A DNA stretch of 64,000 nt from Agromyces mangrovi (GTDB taxonomy: Bacteria; Actinomycetota; Actinomycetes; Actinomycetales; Microbacteriaceae): positions 868,001 through 932,000 of the forward strand of contig NZ_AP027737.1 of the NCBI RefSeq assembly GCF_030296695.1, read 5' to 3'. Positions 40,816-50,188 of the stretch are shown in pieces (positions within the stretch are counted from its first letter, which is position 1; every line of letters begins with the position of its first letter). A program made the translations under genes and the position numbers. The notes beneath the pieces were generated by a model. The model saw only the letters and a list, made by a program, of their open reading frames with translations. It was not told the DNA's origin and made no database searches.

Positions 40816-42330
40816 TCAGTCGTCGTGGCCCTCTGCGACCCAGCGGTCGACGACGATCTCGCCGTCGAGCGCGTAGACGCCGATCACGCGCCCCGTGAAC
40901 GACTCCGTCACCTCCGACGAGAGGAATCGGCCGTCGATGCGGGCGAGCTCGACGCGCTCGCCTGCGATGGTCGCGGCGAGGTGGAAGACGTCGCTGGTGG
41001 AGAGCAGGCCCGTACCGGGCTCCGGCCGCCGCGACGCGAGGTGCAGGTCGAGGGGGCCGCCGTCGAACGGGTGCGTCCACTCCTGGAGCAGCCCGCCGAT
41101 CACCGCGCGCGCCGTGACCAGGCCCGCGCCGACCTCGAGATCGACGTGGTACTGCTCGTCGTAGCGCACGGTGAGGCCGCCGACGCCCGCGGAGGCGTCG
41201 AGGCGCACGGTGACCTCGTTGGTCAGGTGCTCCTGGCGGCGGCCGAGGAACACCGGCATCGCGTCGGCGAGCGTGCTGCCGTCGGCACGGAGCTTCAGCC
41301 GGCCCGGGTGCGCGTCGAGGTCGGCCACCTCTCCGGGGAGTCGCCGCACGGCGATCCACTCGTCGTCGAGGGGGCGGTCGAACGCCACCTCGACGCGGGT
41401 GCCGGAGCGCGGGTCGAGCTGCACGGGGGCGATGGCGGGCCAGCCGTCCGTCCAGGCGACGGGGCTGACGAACGTCTCGCGGCCGAGCGCCGAGAACGCG
41501 CGGGTACCGCTGCGGGGGCGAACGCCCAGCAGGACGCACAGCCAGTCGCCACCGGGCCCCTCGACGAGGTCGCCGTGGCCGGTGTTCTGGATCGGGCGCG
41601 GGGTCGACCGCGCCGACACGAGCGGGTTGCCGGGCGCACCGGTGAACGGCCCCTCGGGGGCGTCGCCCCGGGCGATCGAGATCGCGTGGCCGCGCTCGGT
41701 GCCGCCCTCGGCGATCATCAGGTACCAGCGGCCGCCGATCTCGTAGAGGTGCGGCGCCTCGGGGAACATGAGGCCTGTGCCCGACCAGAGCGAACGCGGC
41801 TCCTCCAGCGCGCGGTGCGCGTCGAGGTCGACGCGCACCTGCTGGATGCCGAGGTGCGTCGGCGCATTCGGGTCCATGGCCCCGTCGAACTGAAGGCCCG
41901 AGAAGGTGACGTAGCAGGTGCCGTCGGCGTCCCAGGCGATGTCGGGGTCGATGCCCGAGACCCCGCCGGCGCCGTCCTCGGTGCGGATCAGGTCGCCGTC
42001 GCTCCACGGGCCGGCCGCGTCGTCGGCGGTGAAGTGCAGCATGCCGCGCCCCATCGCGTCGGTGATCACGAGGTGGAAGCGGCCGTCGTGGTGCCGGATG
42101 GTCGGCGCCCATGCGCCGCCGCCGGTGGGCACCGTCTCGACGCCGAGCTGGCCCGGACGCGTCGCGACGTGGCCGACGAGCTCCCAGGTCTCGAAGTCGG
42201 TGGAGCGGTGGATCGGGATGCCGGGCAGGTACTCGAACGAGGAGGTCGCGAGGAACCACTCGTCGCCGACCCGGACCACGCTCGGGTCGGGGTGGAACCC
42301 GTTCAGCAGCGGGTTGTGCAGGGTGGTCAT
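40816..42330 (-). CDS. Glycoside hydrolase family 43 protein (xylosidase/arabinofuranosidase type)
   Basis: 504 residues. GH43 five-bladed propeller (about 1-310) with the catalytic base Asp15 in GFHPDPSVV, the pKa-modulating Asp in GIDPDIAWD and the acid Glu in FPEAPHLY, followed by a C-terminal beta-sandwich (about 320-504) of the kind seen in beta-xylosidases. Cytoplasmic, as no signal peptide is present. It hydrolyses short arabino- or xylo-oligosaccharides in this family. Start and stop overlap the neighbouring frames (ATGA with GH3 upstream), so it is co-translated with GH3. Confidence 0.93.
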   Translation of the reverse strand: MTTLHNPLLNGFHPDPSVVRVGDEWFLATSSFEYLPGIPIHRSTDFETWELVGHVATRPGQLGVETVPTGGGAWAPTIRHHDGRFHLVITDAMGRGMLHFTADDAAGPWSDGDLIRTEDGAGGVSGIDPDIAWDADGTCYVTFSGLQFDGAMDPNAPTHLGIQQVRVDLDAHRALEEPRSLWSGTGLMFPEAPHLYEIGGRWYLMIAEGGTERGHAISIARGDAPEGPFTGAPGNPLVSARSTPRPIQNTGHGDLVEGPGGDWLCVLLGVRPRSGTRAFSALGRETFVSPVAWTDGWPAIAPVQLDPRSGTRVEVAFDRPLDDEWIAVRRLPGEVADLDAHPGRLKLRADGSTLADAMPVFLGRRQEHLTNEVTVRLDASAGVGGLTVRYDEQYHVDLEVGAGLVTARAVIGGLLQEWTHPFDGGPLDLHLASRRPEPGTGLLSTSDVFHLAATIAGERVELARIDGRFLSSEVTESFTGRVIGVYALDGEIVVDRWVAEGHDD

Positions 42331-44759
42331 GCGTCGATGCTCCAGTCGAGGTCGATGCGCGGATCGACGGCCGAGGCCGAGATCCGCAGTGCGAAGGTAC
42401 CGGGTTCGACCGCCCACTCGCCCGCCCAGTGGGCGAACCGGCGTGCGGGCAGCGGGATCCGCACGGTCACGGACTCGCCGGCGGCGGCACGTGCCACGGC
42501 GTACCCCACGAGCCAGCGTGCGGGGCGCTCGATGCGGGAGTCGGCGCGCTCGGCGTACACCTGCACGACCTGCTTGCCCGCACGGTCGCCGGTGTTGGCG
42601 AGGACGACCTCGAGCTCGTCGCCCTCCCGACGTGCGGACTCCCACGACCAGGTCGTGTAGCCGAGGCCGTGGCCGAACCAGAACGCGGGCTCGGCGCCGG
42701 AGCGCAGCCACGCGCGGTAGCCGATGTGGATCCCCTCGGTGTACTCGAGCACACCGTCGACGGGGGTGACGTCGCGCACCGGCACGTCCGCGAGCGCGGC
42801 CGGCCAGGTCGTGGGGAGTCGGCCGCCGGGTTCGGCGACCCCGGTGAGCACGTCCGCGAGCGCCGTGCCGAACTCCTGCCCGCCGAAGTAGCCCTGCACG
42901 ATCGCGGCGACGTCGTCGGCCCAGGGCAGCACCACCGGCGAGCCCGCGTTCACGACCACGACCGTCGGGGTGCCGGTCGCGGCGACCGCGCGCACGAGGT
43001 CGTCCTGTCGTCCCGGCAGGTCGAGGTCGGAACGGTCGTAGCCCTCCGACTCGACCTTCGAGTTGGTGCCGACCACGACCACCGCCACGTCGGCGGACGC
43101 CGCGGCCTCGACGGCCGCCGCGATGAGCGCGTCGGCGTCGGCGTCGTCGGGAGCGATGCCGAGGGTGGCGGACAGTGCGCCCGAGAGGCCGCCCTCGGTC
43201 GGCTCGGTGGTGAGTTCCAGGCGGATGCGACGGGCCACGCCGGCCTCGAACGCGACCGGAGCCGTCGACGACGGCGGGTTGAGGAACGCGGCACCGAGGT
43301 CGTCGCCGTCGACCACCGGAGCCTCGTCGAGGACCAGCACGTCGTCGACGAACAGCCGGCCGGGGTGCGCGCCGCCGAAACCGAGCAGCACCTCACCGGT
43401 CTCGTCGGCGGCGTAGTCGGTCTCGAAGACGACGCTGCGGCTCGCCGAGATGGGCGCGTCCCCTCCGAACCAGACGAGCGCCGTGGCGCGTCGGTCCTCG
43501 GCGAAGAGCTCGGCCCCTGCGGCGTCGCGGAAGGTCACCCGCATGCCCGGGCCGCCGGTCACGGGGTTGGTCAGGCGCGCGAGCGGAATCTCGGCGACGC
43601 CCTCCTGGACGACGGCGCCGAGCGAGTACGTGACGCGCGCGTCGGGAAGCGCCGCGCGCAGGCCGTCGAGCGGGGAGACGATCCGCTCGGGGATGACCGT
43701 CGCGCTGCCGCCGCCCTGGGTGCGAGCCTCTCGGGCGTTGTGACCGACGACCGCGACCCGCGCGAGCGCGGCCCGGTCGAGCGGGAGCACCCCGGAGTTG
43801 CGCAGCAGCACGGTGCCCTCGATCGACGCCTCACGGGCGATCGCGGTGGCATCCACCGCTGCGGGCACGACGGGCGTCGCGTCGCCGAGCGCGCCCACCC
43901 GTTCGGCGAGCAGCAGGATGCGCAGCACCTTGCGGTCGAGGTCGGCCTCCGCGACGCGTCCGTCGCGCACGGCGTCGGCGAGGTCCGCCCACGCCGGTGC
44001 GGGCCCGGGCATCGCGAGGTCCTGCGCGGCGGGCACCGCGTCGAGCGAGCGCACGGCGGTCCAGTCGCTCACGACGACGCCGTCGAACCCCCACTCGGAG
44101 TTCAGCGGTGTCTCGAGCAGGTCGTTCTCGGTCATCGTGACGCCGTCGACCGAGTTGTACGCGCTCATGACGCTCCACGCGCCGGCCTCCACCGCACGCT
44201 CGAACGGCGCGAGGTAGAGCTCGCGCAACGCGCGCGCGTCGACGCGCACGTCGACGGTGAACCGGTCGGTCTCGCTGTCGTTGGCCACGTAGTGCTTCGG
44301 GGTCGCGGCGACGCCGTTGTCCTGGAGCCCGCGCACGTAGTCGGCGCCGAGGCCGGCCGAGAGCTCGGGATCCTCGCTGAGGCACTCGAAGTGGCGCCCG
44401 CCGAGCGGGGAGCGGTGGAGGTTGATCGTCGGCCCGAGGACCACGTCGACGTCCTTGCGGCGGGCCTCGGATGCCGCGGCGGCACCGTACCGGTAGGCGA
44501 GGTCGTCGTCCCAGGACGCGGCGAGCGCCGAGCCGGACGGCAGGTTCAGCGACGGCTCCCGCTCGTCCCAGCGCGGCCCGCGCACGCCGGCGGGCCCGTC
44601 GGAGAGGGTCATCGCGCGCAACCCGATCTCGGGGACGGGCACGGTGGCCCAGAAGTCCGCGCCCTGCACGAGGGCGGCCTTCTGCTCGAGCGTCAGCCGG
44701 TCGAGCAGGGGTTCGAGGTGGGCCGTGGAGGTGGCCTCCGGGCCTTCGGTCGCGGTCAT
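42327..44759 (-). CDS. Glycoside hydrolase family 3 beta-glycosidase with PA14-like insert
   Basis: 810 residues. The TIM-barrel has the nucleophile Asp232 in VVVSDWTAV and the substrate motif GRHFECLSEDP. The second alpha/beta domain follows (about 315-), with an inserted PA14-like module (about 400-540; FGGAHPGRLFVDDVLV) and a C-terminal fibronectin-III-like domain. GH3 enzymes of this layout are beta-glucosidases or beta-xylosidases. It has no signal peptide, so it cleaves imported oligosaccharides. It overlaps the upstream ABC ATPase gene by ATGA. Confidence 0.95.
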   Translation of the reverse strand: MTATEGPEATSTAHLEPLLDRLTLEQKAALVQGADFWATVPVPEIGLRAMTLSDGPAGVRGPRWDEREPSLNLPSGSALAASWDDDLAYRYGAAAASEARRKDVDVVLGPTINLHRSPLGGRHFECLSEDPELSAGLGADYVRGLQDNGVAATPKHYVANDSETDRFTVDVRVDARALRELYLAPFERAVEAGAWSVMSAYNSVDGVTMTENDLLETPLNSEWGFDGVVVSDWTAVRSLDAVPAAQDLAMPGPAPAWADLADAVRDGRVAEADLDRKVLRILLLAERVGALGDATPVVPAAVDATAIAREASIEGTVLLRNSGVLPLDRAALARVAVVGHNAREARTQGGGSATVIPERIVSPLDGLRAALPDARVTYSLGAVVQEGVAEIPLARLTNPVTGGPGMRVTFRDAAGAELFAEDRRATALVWFGGDAPISASRSVVFETDYAADETGEVLLGFGGAHPGRLFVDDVLVLDEAPVVDGDDLGAAFLNPPSSTAPVAFEAGVARRIRLELTTEPTEGGLSGALSATLGIAPDDADADALIAAAVEAAASADVAVVVVGTNSKVESEGYDRSDLDLPGRQDDLVRAVAATGTPTVVVVNAGSPVVLPWADDVAAIVQGYFGGQEFGTALADVLTGVAEPGGRLPTTWPAALADVPVRDVTPVDGVLEYTEGIHIGYRAWLRSGAEPAFWFGHGLGYTTWSWESARREGDELEVVLANTGDRAGKQVVQVYAERADSRIERPARWLVGYAVARAAAGESVTVRIPLPARRFAHWAGEWAVEPGTFALRISASAVDPRIDLDWSIDA

Positions 44760-45607
44760 GCTGCGGCTCCTTCGCTGCGCTCGGCATCCAGCATCGCGCG
44801 TCGCTCGGTGCGGCGCTGCTCCTGCTTGTCGGGGTCGGGGACGGGCGCCGCCATGAAGAGGCGCTGGGTGTACGGATGCTGCGGGTGCGATGTGACCTGG
44901 TCGCCCTCGCCGGACTCGACGATCTCCCCGCGGTACATGACCGCGACCCGGTGGCTGATGTGGCGCACCACCGCCAGGTCGTGCGTGATGAAGAGGTAGG
45001 CGACGCCGGTGCACTCCTGGATGTCGATGAACAGGTCCAGCACGCGGGCCTGGGTCGACAGGTCGAGCGCCGACACGGGCTCGTCGCACACGATGAGCTT
45101 CGGGTCGAGCGCGAGCGCGCGGGCGATGGCGATGCGCTGCCGCTGGCCGCCGGAGAACTCGCGTGGCAGCCGGCTCCGGGCGTCGGCCGGCAGGCCGACC
45201 TGGTCGAGCAGGTCGCGCACGCGGCTCTTCGCCGTCTTCGTGGCGGTCCCGCGTGCCGTCAGCGGCTCGATCAGGATCTGCTCGATCGTGAGGTTCGGGT
45301 TGAGCGACGAGTACGGGTCCTGGAAGACCACCTGGATCTCGCTCGACAGCGCGCGGCGGTCGCGACGGTGCAGGTGCGAGATGTCCTGCCCGGCGTAGGT
45401 GATCGTGCCGCCGGAGACCGGGGCGAGTCCGAGCACGGCACGGCCGAGCGTGGTCTTGCCCGACCCCGACTCGCCGACCAGCCCCACGGTCTCGCCCGGA
45501 CGGATGTCCAGGGAGACGCCCTTCAGAGCGCGGAACGGCTGGGCGCGGAACCCCTTCCCGGGGTACTCGACGACGAGTTCGTCGACCGTGAGCAGCGATT
45601 CGGTCAT
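44756..45607 (-). CDS. Oligopeptide/oligosaccharide-type ABC transporter ATPase (DppF/OppF-like)
   Basis: 283 residues. Walker A GESGSGKTT, Q-loop VVFQDPYSSLNP, ABC signature FSGGQRQR and Walker B LIVCDEPVSALD are all intact, and the C-terminal Opp-type extension ends in Arg-rich helices. It pairs with the ATPase half of the fusion protein encoded just upstream to power the DppB/DppC permease. Coupled by ATGA to both neighbours. Substrate inferred as an oligosaccharide from the downstream glycosidases. Confidence 0.93.
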   Translation of the reverse strand: MTESLLTVDELVVEYPGKGFRAQPFRALKGVSLDIRPGETVGLVGESGSGKTTLGRAVLGLAPVSGGTITYAGQDISHLHRRDRRALSSEIQVVFQDPYSSLNPNLTIEQILIEPLTARGTATKTAKSRVRDLLDQVGLPADARSRLPREFSGGQRQRIAIARALALDPKLIVCDEPVSALDLSTQARVLDLFIDIQECTGVAYLFITHDLAVVRHISHRVAVMYRGEIVESGEGDQVTSHPQHPYTQRLFMAAPVPDPDKQEQRRTERRAMLDAERSEGAAA

Positions 45608-47469
45608 GACCGTCCTCCTTCGGCGGCGTACGCCGTGCGCGCGGGACCCTCGTCGAGGATCGCCTCCAGCAGCGACGACGTGTACGGGTGGCTGGGGTGT
45701 CCCAGGATCGTGCGGACCGGGCCCTGCTCCACGAACCGGCCCTGCTGCATCACCGACACCCGGTCGCAGAGGTCGGCGACCACCCCGAAGTTGTGGGTGA
45801 CGAGGAGCATCGCCATGTGGCGTTCGGCCTGCAGGTCGCGCAGCAGGTCGAGCACCTCGGCCTGCACGGTCACGTCGAGCGCGGTCGTCGGCTCGTCGGC
45901 GATGATGAGGTCGGGGTCGGTCGAGACCGCTCCGGCGATGAGCACGCGCTGCGCCATGCCGCCCGAGACCTCGAACGGGTACGCCTTGAACGTGCGGGTC
46001 GGCTGCGGGATGCCCACGCGCTCGAGCAGTGCGAGCGAGCGCTCGGTGGCATCCTTCCTCGACAGTCCGAGGTTCTTGCGCAGCGGCTCGACGAGCTGGT
46101 GGCCGATGGTGAACGACGGGTCGAGGTTCGACATCGGCTCCTGCGGGATGTACCCGATGCGCTTGCCGCGGATGCCCGCGTAGGCGCGCTCCCCGGCGTC
46201 GGCGAGCTGCGTGCCCTCGTAGTCGATGCTGCCGGCGGTCACGTGACCGCCGCGCGGCAGCAGGCCGAGCACCGCGAACGCGGTCTGGGTCTTGCCCGAC
46301 CCCGACTCGCCGATGAGGCCGTGCACCTCGCCCTTGCGGATGTCGAGCGAGACCCCGTGCACCACCTCGACGTCGGCGCCGCGCGGCTGCTGGTAGGCCA
46401 CGTGCAGGTCGCGGATCCGCAGCACGACCTCGGTCGCATCCCGGCCCGACTGCGCGTCATCGCCGTGCACGATGGTCGCATCGCCGGCGGCGAGTTCCTC
46501 GTCGTCGTCGAGGTCGGCGCCGCTGGTGGCGATCGACGTGGTGACCGCGGCGATCGAACCCGTCGCCCCGGTGACCGCGCGACGACGTCGCCGTCGCACC
46601 GCGACGGTGCGCTCCAGCACGTCGCGCATGGCGTTCGCGAGCAGGGTGAGCGCGATGCAGGTCAGGGCGATCGCGAGCGACGGCCAGATCATGAGCGACG
46701 GCGCCCGGTAGATGTTCGCGAACCCGTCGTTGAGCATCGAACCCCAGGTCGGCACGCTCATGTCGCCGAGCCCGAGGAACTCCAGGCCCGACTGGATGGC
46801 GATCGCGATGCCGGCGATGATCGCCGACTGGATGATGATCGGCGCGCGGACGACCGAGAGCACGTGCCGCCCGATGATGCGGACGTCGCTGAGGCCCGAG
46901 ACGCGCGCGGCGTCGACGTAGAGCTCGCTGCGCACGGCCGTGACCGACGCGTAGACCAGCCGGTAGTACGCCGGCGACAGGAGCACGCCGAAGACCAGCA
47001 TCGCGAGCCAGACCGACGGGCCGAGCACGGCGCGGGCCGCGAGCAGCACCACGATGCCGGGCAGCGCCATGATGAGCGAGGTCACCCAGGAGGAGACGGA
47101 GTCGAACCAGCCGCGGTAGTACCCGGCGATGAGGCCCGAGATGACGCCGATGAGCAGCGCCGTGACGACGGCGACGAGGGCCGCCGCGAGCGTGACCTGG
47201 GTCGCGACCAGCAGGCGGGAGAGCACGTCGCGGCCCGATCCGTCGTTGCCGAGCGGGTGCTCGGCGCTCGGCGGGGCGAGCACGAGCTGGAGCGACGCGA
47301 GGTTGGGGTCGTAGGGCGCGATCCAGGGCGCGATGAACGCGACGACCAGCAGCAGGCCGAGGAACACGAGGGAGGCGAGCCCGAGCGGCCGGCGCACCAG
47401 GCGCCGCAGCAGCGACACCTGCGCCGGGCCCGTCGGGACGGTGTTCGGGACTTCGACGGCGGTGGTCAT
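45604..47469 (-). CDS. Fused ABC permease-ATPase (DppC + DppD in one chain)
   Basis: 621 residues. Residues 1-305 are a DppC-type inner-membrane permease (six helices; EAA-like loop DAARVSGLSDVRIIGRHVL), then a low-complexity acidic linker (about 305-345), then a DppD-type ATPase (about 345-621) with Walker A GESGSGKTQ, signature VSGGMAQRV and Walker B LIIADEPTTALD. In most Opp/Dpp systems these are separate proteins. The fusion frame is continuous without a stop, and the start at 47469 overlaps dppB by ATGA. It forms the membrane core with DppB and the motor with DppF. Confidence 0.92.
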   Translation of the reverse strand: MTTAVEVPNTVPTGPAQVSLLRRLVRRPLGLASLVFLGLLLVVAFIAPWIAPYDPNLASLQLVLAPPSAEHPLGNDGSGRDVLSRLLVATQVTLAAALVAVVTALLIGVISGLIAGYYRGWFDSVSSWVTSLIMALPGIVVLLAARAVLGPSVWLAMLVFGVLLSPAYYRLVYASVTAVRSELYVDAARVSGLSDVRIIGRHVLSVVRAPIIIQSAIIAGIAIAIQSGLEFLGLGDMSVPTWGSMLNDGFANIYRAPSLMIWPSLAIALTCIALTLLANAMRDVLERTVAVRRRRRRAVTGATGSIAAVTTSIATSGADLDDDEELAAGDATIVHGDDAQSGRDATEVVLRIRDLHVAYQQPRGADVEVVHGVSLDIRKGEVHGLIGESGSGKTQTAFAVLGLLPRGGHVTAGSIDYEGTQLADAGERAYAGIRGKRIGYIPQEPMSNLDPSFTIGHQLVEPLRKNLGLSRKDATERSLALLERVGIPQPTRTFKAYPFEVSGGMAQRVLIAGAVSTDPDLIIADEPTTALDVTVQAEVLDLLRDLQAERHMAMLLVTHNFGVVADLCDRVSVMQQGRFVEQGPVRTILGHPSHPYTSSLLEAILDEGPARTAYAAEGGRS

Positions 47470-48407
47470 GACAGTCGCACCTTCGGGTTGAGCGCAGCCT
47501 GCGCGAGGTCGATGAGGAGGTTCACGATGATGACGATCACCGCGAAGACGAGCACGAGGCCCATCACGACGGGGATGTCGCCCGCGGCCGTCGCGGTCAC
47601 GGTGAGCTGGCCCATGCCGGGGAGCGCGAACACCTGCTCCACGATCACGGCGCCGCCGAGCATCCCGACGAACTGGAGGGCCAGCACGGCGAGCGCCGGC
47701 CCGCCGGCGTTGCGCAGCACGTGCTTGTACACGACGCTGCCGCTGGAGAGCCCGCGGCTGCGGAGCGTGCGCACGTAGTCGCGCGACATCGCATCGAGCA
47801 CCGAGCCGCGCACCTGCTGCGAGACGGCCGCGATGGCGGCCAGTGACAGGGCGATGATCGGCAGCGTCACCGACGACACCCAGCCGGAGAACGAGGTGGT
47901 GATCGGCACGTAGCCGGTGGCCTTGAACCAGCCGAGGTTGATCGCGAAGATCAGCACGAGGTACAGCGCGATCAGGAAGCCCGGGATGGCGAACCCGATG
48001 ATCGCGACGAACTGCACGACGGCGTCGACCCAGCCGCCGCGGCGGGCGGCGAGGACACCCAGCACCACCGCGATGACGGCGGAGAGGATGGTCGCGCCGA
48101 TCACGAGCGACAGGCTGACCGAGAGCCGTCCGGACAGGCTCACCGACACCAGCTGGCCGTTGAACCACGACCGGCCGAGGTCTCCGGCGAGCGCGGAGGT
48201 CAGCCAGTCCCAGTACTGGGCGGCGAGCGGGCGGTCGAGGCCGAGCTCGGCGGTCTTGCGCTCGACGAGCTCCTGGGTGGCGCTCTGGCCGAGGATGCGG
48301 CGGGCGATGTTGGCGCTGTCGAGGTAGAGCAGCGTGAAGGCGACGACGGTGATCACGCCGAGCATGATCACGCCCGAGACCAGGCGTCGCACGATGAACA
48401 TGAGCAT
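47466..48407 (-). CDS. ABC transporter permease (DppB/OppB-like)
   Basis: 313 residues with six membrane helices and the Opp/Dpp permease signature region DYVRTLRSRGLSSGSVVYKHVLRNA (split: residues 196-220). The N-terminus MLMFIVRRLVSGVIMLGVI is the classic first helix of DppB. It lies downstream of the solute-binding protein gene, with a stable hairpin between them (48430-48461). Confidence 0.94.
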   Translation of the reverse strand: MLMFIVRRLVSGVIMLGVITVVAFTLLYLDSANIARRILGQSATQELVERKTAELGLDRPLAAQYWDWLTSALAGDLGRSWFNGQLVSVSLSGRLSVSLSLVIGATILSAVIAVVLGVLAARRGGWVDAVVQFVAIIGFAIPGFLIALYLVLIFAINLGWFKATGYVPITTSFSGWVSSVTLPIIALSLAAIAAVSQQVRGSVLDAMSRDYVRTLRSRGLSSGSVVYKHVLRNAGGPALAVLALQFVGMLGGAVIVEQVFALPGMGQLTVTATAAGDIPVVMGLVLVFAVIVIIVNLLIDLAQAALNPKVRLS

Positions 48408-48429
48408 GAGTGGCTCCCGTGGGTGTGGT

Positions 48430-48461
48430 GCCGGCCCGCCCGCGGTCGCGGGCGGGCCGGC
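48430..48461 (-). terminator. Intercistronic stem-loop between SBP and permease genes
   Basis: A perfect 14-bp GC-only stem (GCCGGCCCGCCCGC and its complement) with loop GGTC starts 7 bases after the SBP stop codon. In ABC operons such a loop commonly lowers expression of the permease relative to the binding protein by partial termination or by protecting the upstream mRNA; it need not stop all transcripts. Confidence 0.6.
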
Positions 48462-48467
48462 TGCGGT

Positions 48468-50000
48468 CTACTGCTTCGGCTGGAAGTCGTAGATCGCGGG
48501 GTAGGCGTTGGTCGGGAGCATCTCGACGGTCGTCTGGGCGTCCGTCGCGACGCTGCCCTGCACGCGGTAGAAGGGCGCGAACCAGGCCTGCTCGACGATG
48601 TAGCGGTTGAGCTCCTTGGCCACTGCGGCCTGCGTCTCCTCGTCGCCGAACTGGATCTGCTCGATGTACTCCTGGACCTGCGGGTCCTCGTACCCGGTCG
48701 GGTTGAACACGGCGGTCGGGGCGATCATGAACTGGATGAGCTGCCAGTCGGGGTTCTGCTCGAGCGCCATGAACACCAGCGGGTACTTCGGGGCCAGCAT
48801 GTCGGCGATCGCGTTGCCGATGGCCACGTCCTCGAAGGTGATCGTGACGCCCACGTCGGCGAGCTGCTGCTGGACGAGGGTGTAGGTGTTCGCACCCAGC
48901 ACGGAGATCGACATGCTGTCGATCGCGAGGCCGTCGGCGTAGCCGGCCTCGGCGAGGAGCTCCTTCGCCTTCTCGGGGTCGTACGTGTAGTACTCGTCCA
49001 GCTCGGGGTCGTACGCGTCCGAGGTCGCCGGGAAGACCTGGGTCGTCACGGTGCCGTTGTCGTTCTGGAGCGCGGTGAGCAGCGATGCGCGGTCGAAGGC
49101 GTAGTTGAGCGCCTGCCGGACGCGGACGTCGCCGAGCGCCTCGTTCATCTCGCCGGCACGATCGAACAGCAGCAGGCCCTGGAAGTCGAGCTCGTTCGCG
49201 TTGACCGTCCAGCCGGACGCCTCAACCTCGACGAGGTTGTCGTTGTTGGCGAGCTTCACGCCGTTGGCCTCGCCCGCCTTGATGGCGTTCAGCGCGGCGG
49301 TCGGGTCGCTCAGCACGTTGATGACGAGGTCGTCGTAGTGCTGGACGTCGGGGTTCCAGTAGTCCGGGTTCTTCGTGTACACGTACGAGGTGCCCGTGAC
49401 GGTGGCCGCGGTGTCGAGCATGTACGGGCCGGAGCCGACCGGCGTCGTGGCGAGGTCGGGGCTGTCGAGGGATGCCTCGGCGCCGATCAGTCCCGGGTCG
49501 CGGGTGAGGTAGTTCAACATTGCCGGGTCGGGCGCGCTGAGCGTGATCACGACGGTGGAGTCGTCTGCGGCCTCGAACGAGTCGATTCCGGCGAAGTAGC
49601 CGGCGTCGGGGGAGGTGCCGTCCTTGAACCGCTGGAGGTTCGTGACCACCACATCAGCGGTGAGCGCGCTGCCGTCGGTGAAGGTGACGTCGTCGCGCAG
49701 GGTCAGGGTGAGGACGGTGTTGTCCTCGTTGTACGACCAGTCGGTCGCGAGCCACGGCTCGATCGTGCCCTCGGGGGTGGCGACGAGGAGCGTGTCGTAC
49801 ACGGCCTGGTAGTACGGCGCCCGGTTGCCCCACTCGGAGCCTGCGGGGTCGAACGTGGTGGGCTCGGCGATCGCGCCGAGGGTGAGCGTGCCGCCGCTCG
49901 CGCTGCCGTCACCGTTGCCGGAGTCGGCTGCACCGGCGCAGCCGGTGAGGGCGAGTGCGGCGATCGCGAGGGTGGCTGCTGTGGCCTTCCAACGGAACAT
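48468..50000 (-). CDS. Solute-binding lipoprotein of Opp/Dpp family (SBP family 5)
   Basis: 510 residues with a lipoprotein signal (MFRWKATAATLAIAALALTGC; lipobox LTGC, Cys21), then a Ser/Gly linker and the family-5 fold: LAEPTTFDPA-like AIAEPTTFDPAGSE, PEGTIEPWLATDWSY, VGSGPYMLD and a C-terminal lobe (NPTGYEDPQVQEYIEQIQF). It captures the substrate outside the membrane and delivers it to the permease. First and probably most highly expressed gene of the operon; it faces the TetR regulator across the operator at 50077-50101. Confidence 0.94.
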   Translation of the reverse strand: MFRWKATAATLAIAALALTGCAGAADSGNGDGSASGGTLTLGAIAEPTTFDPAGSEWGNRAPYYQAVYDTLLVATPEGTIEPWLATDWSYNEDNTVLTLTLRDDVTFTDGSALTADVVVTNLQRFKDGTSPDAGYFAGIDSFEAADDSTVVITLSAPDPAMLNYLTRDPGLIGAEASLDSPDLATTPVGSGPYMLDTAATVTGTSYVYTKNPDYWNPDVQHYDDLVINVLSDPTAALNAIKAGEANGVKLANNDNLVEVEASGWTVNANELDFQGLLLFDRAGEMNEALGDVRVRQALNYAFDRASLLTALQNDNGTVTTQVFPATSDAYDPELDEYYTYDPEKAKELLAEAGYADGLAIDSMSISVLGANTYTLVQQQLADVGVTITFEDVAIGNAIADMLAPKYPLVFMALEQNPDWQLIQFMIAPTAVFNPTGYEDPQVQEYIEQIQFGDEETQAAVAKELNRYIVEQAWFAPFYRVQGSVATDAQTTVEMLPTNAYPAIYDFQPKQ

Positions 50001-50076
50001 CCTTGGTCCCTTCCTTGCGGCGATTCCCCTGTGGATCGCCTCTGACGAGGACGGTAGCAGGGATTCCAAGTGTGCA

Positions 50077-50101
50077 CTAGGTTTTTAGGATAAAAATCTA
50101 G
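50077..50101. promoter_or_regulatory. AT-rich 25-bp palindrome, likely operator for the TetR regulator
   Basis: CTAGGTTTTTAGG and TAAAAATCTAG read as an inverted repeat (10-base arms with one mismatch) centred on 50089, in the gap between the SBP gene and the tetR gene. It is the most AT-rich stretch nearby. TetR-family proteins bind such palindromes, and genes flanked by them are usually their targets. A TATAGA at 50120-50125 could be an alternative -10 for tetR. Confidence 0.55.
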
Positions 50102-50188
50102 CGAGCGTGTGGGATTTGTTATAGAACTGTCGGGAAGGGCTCCTCGCGAGACGCCGACGATGGCGTCGCCCGGGGATACGGTGAGACG

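Noticed and set aside
45604..47469. Permease-ATPase fusion as a frameshift artefact
   Set aside because: The frame is continuous across an acidic linker of about 40 residues without a stop or internal ribosome-binding site, so the fusion looks real.
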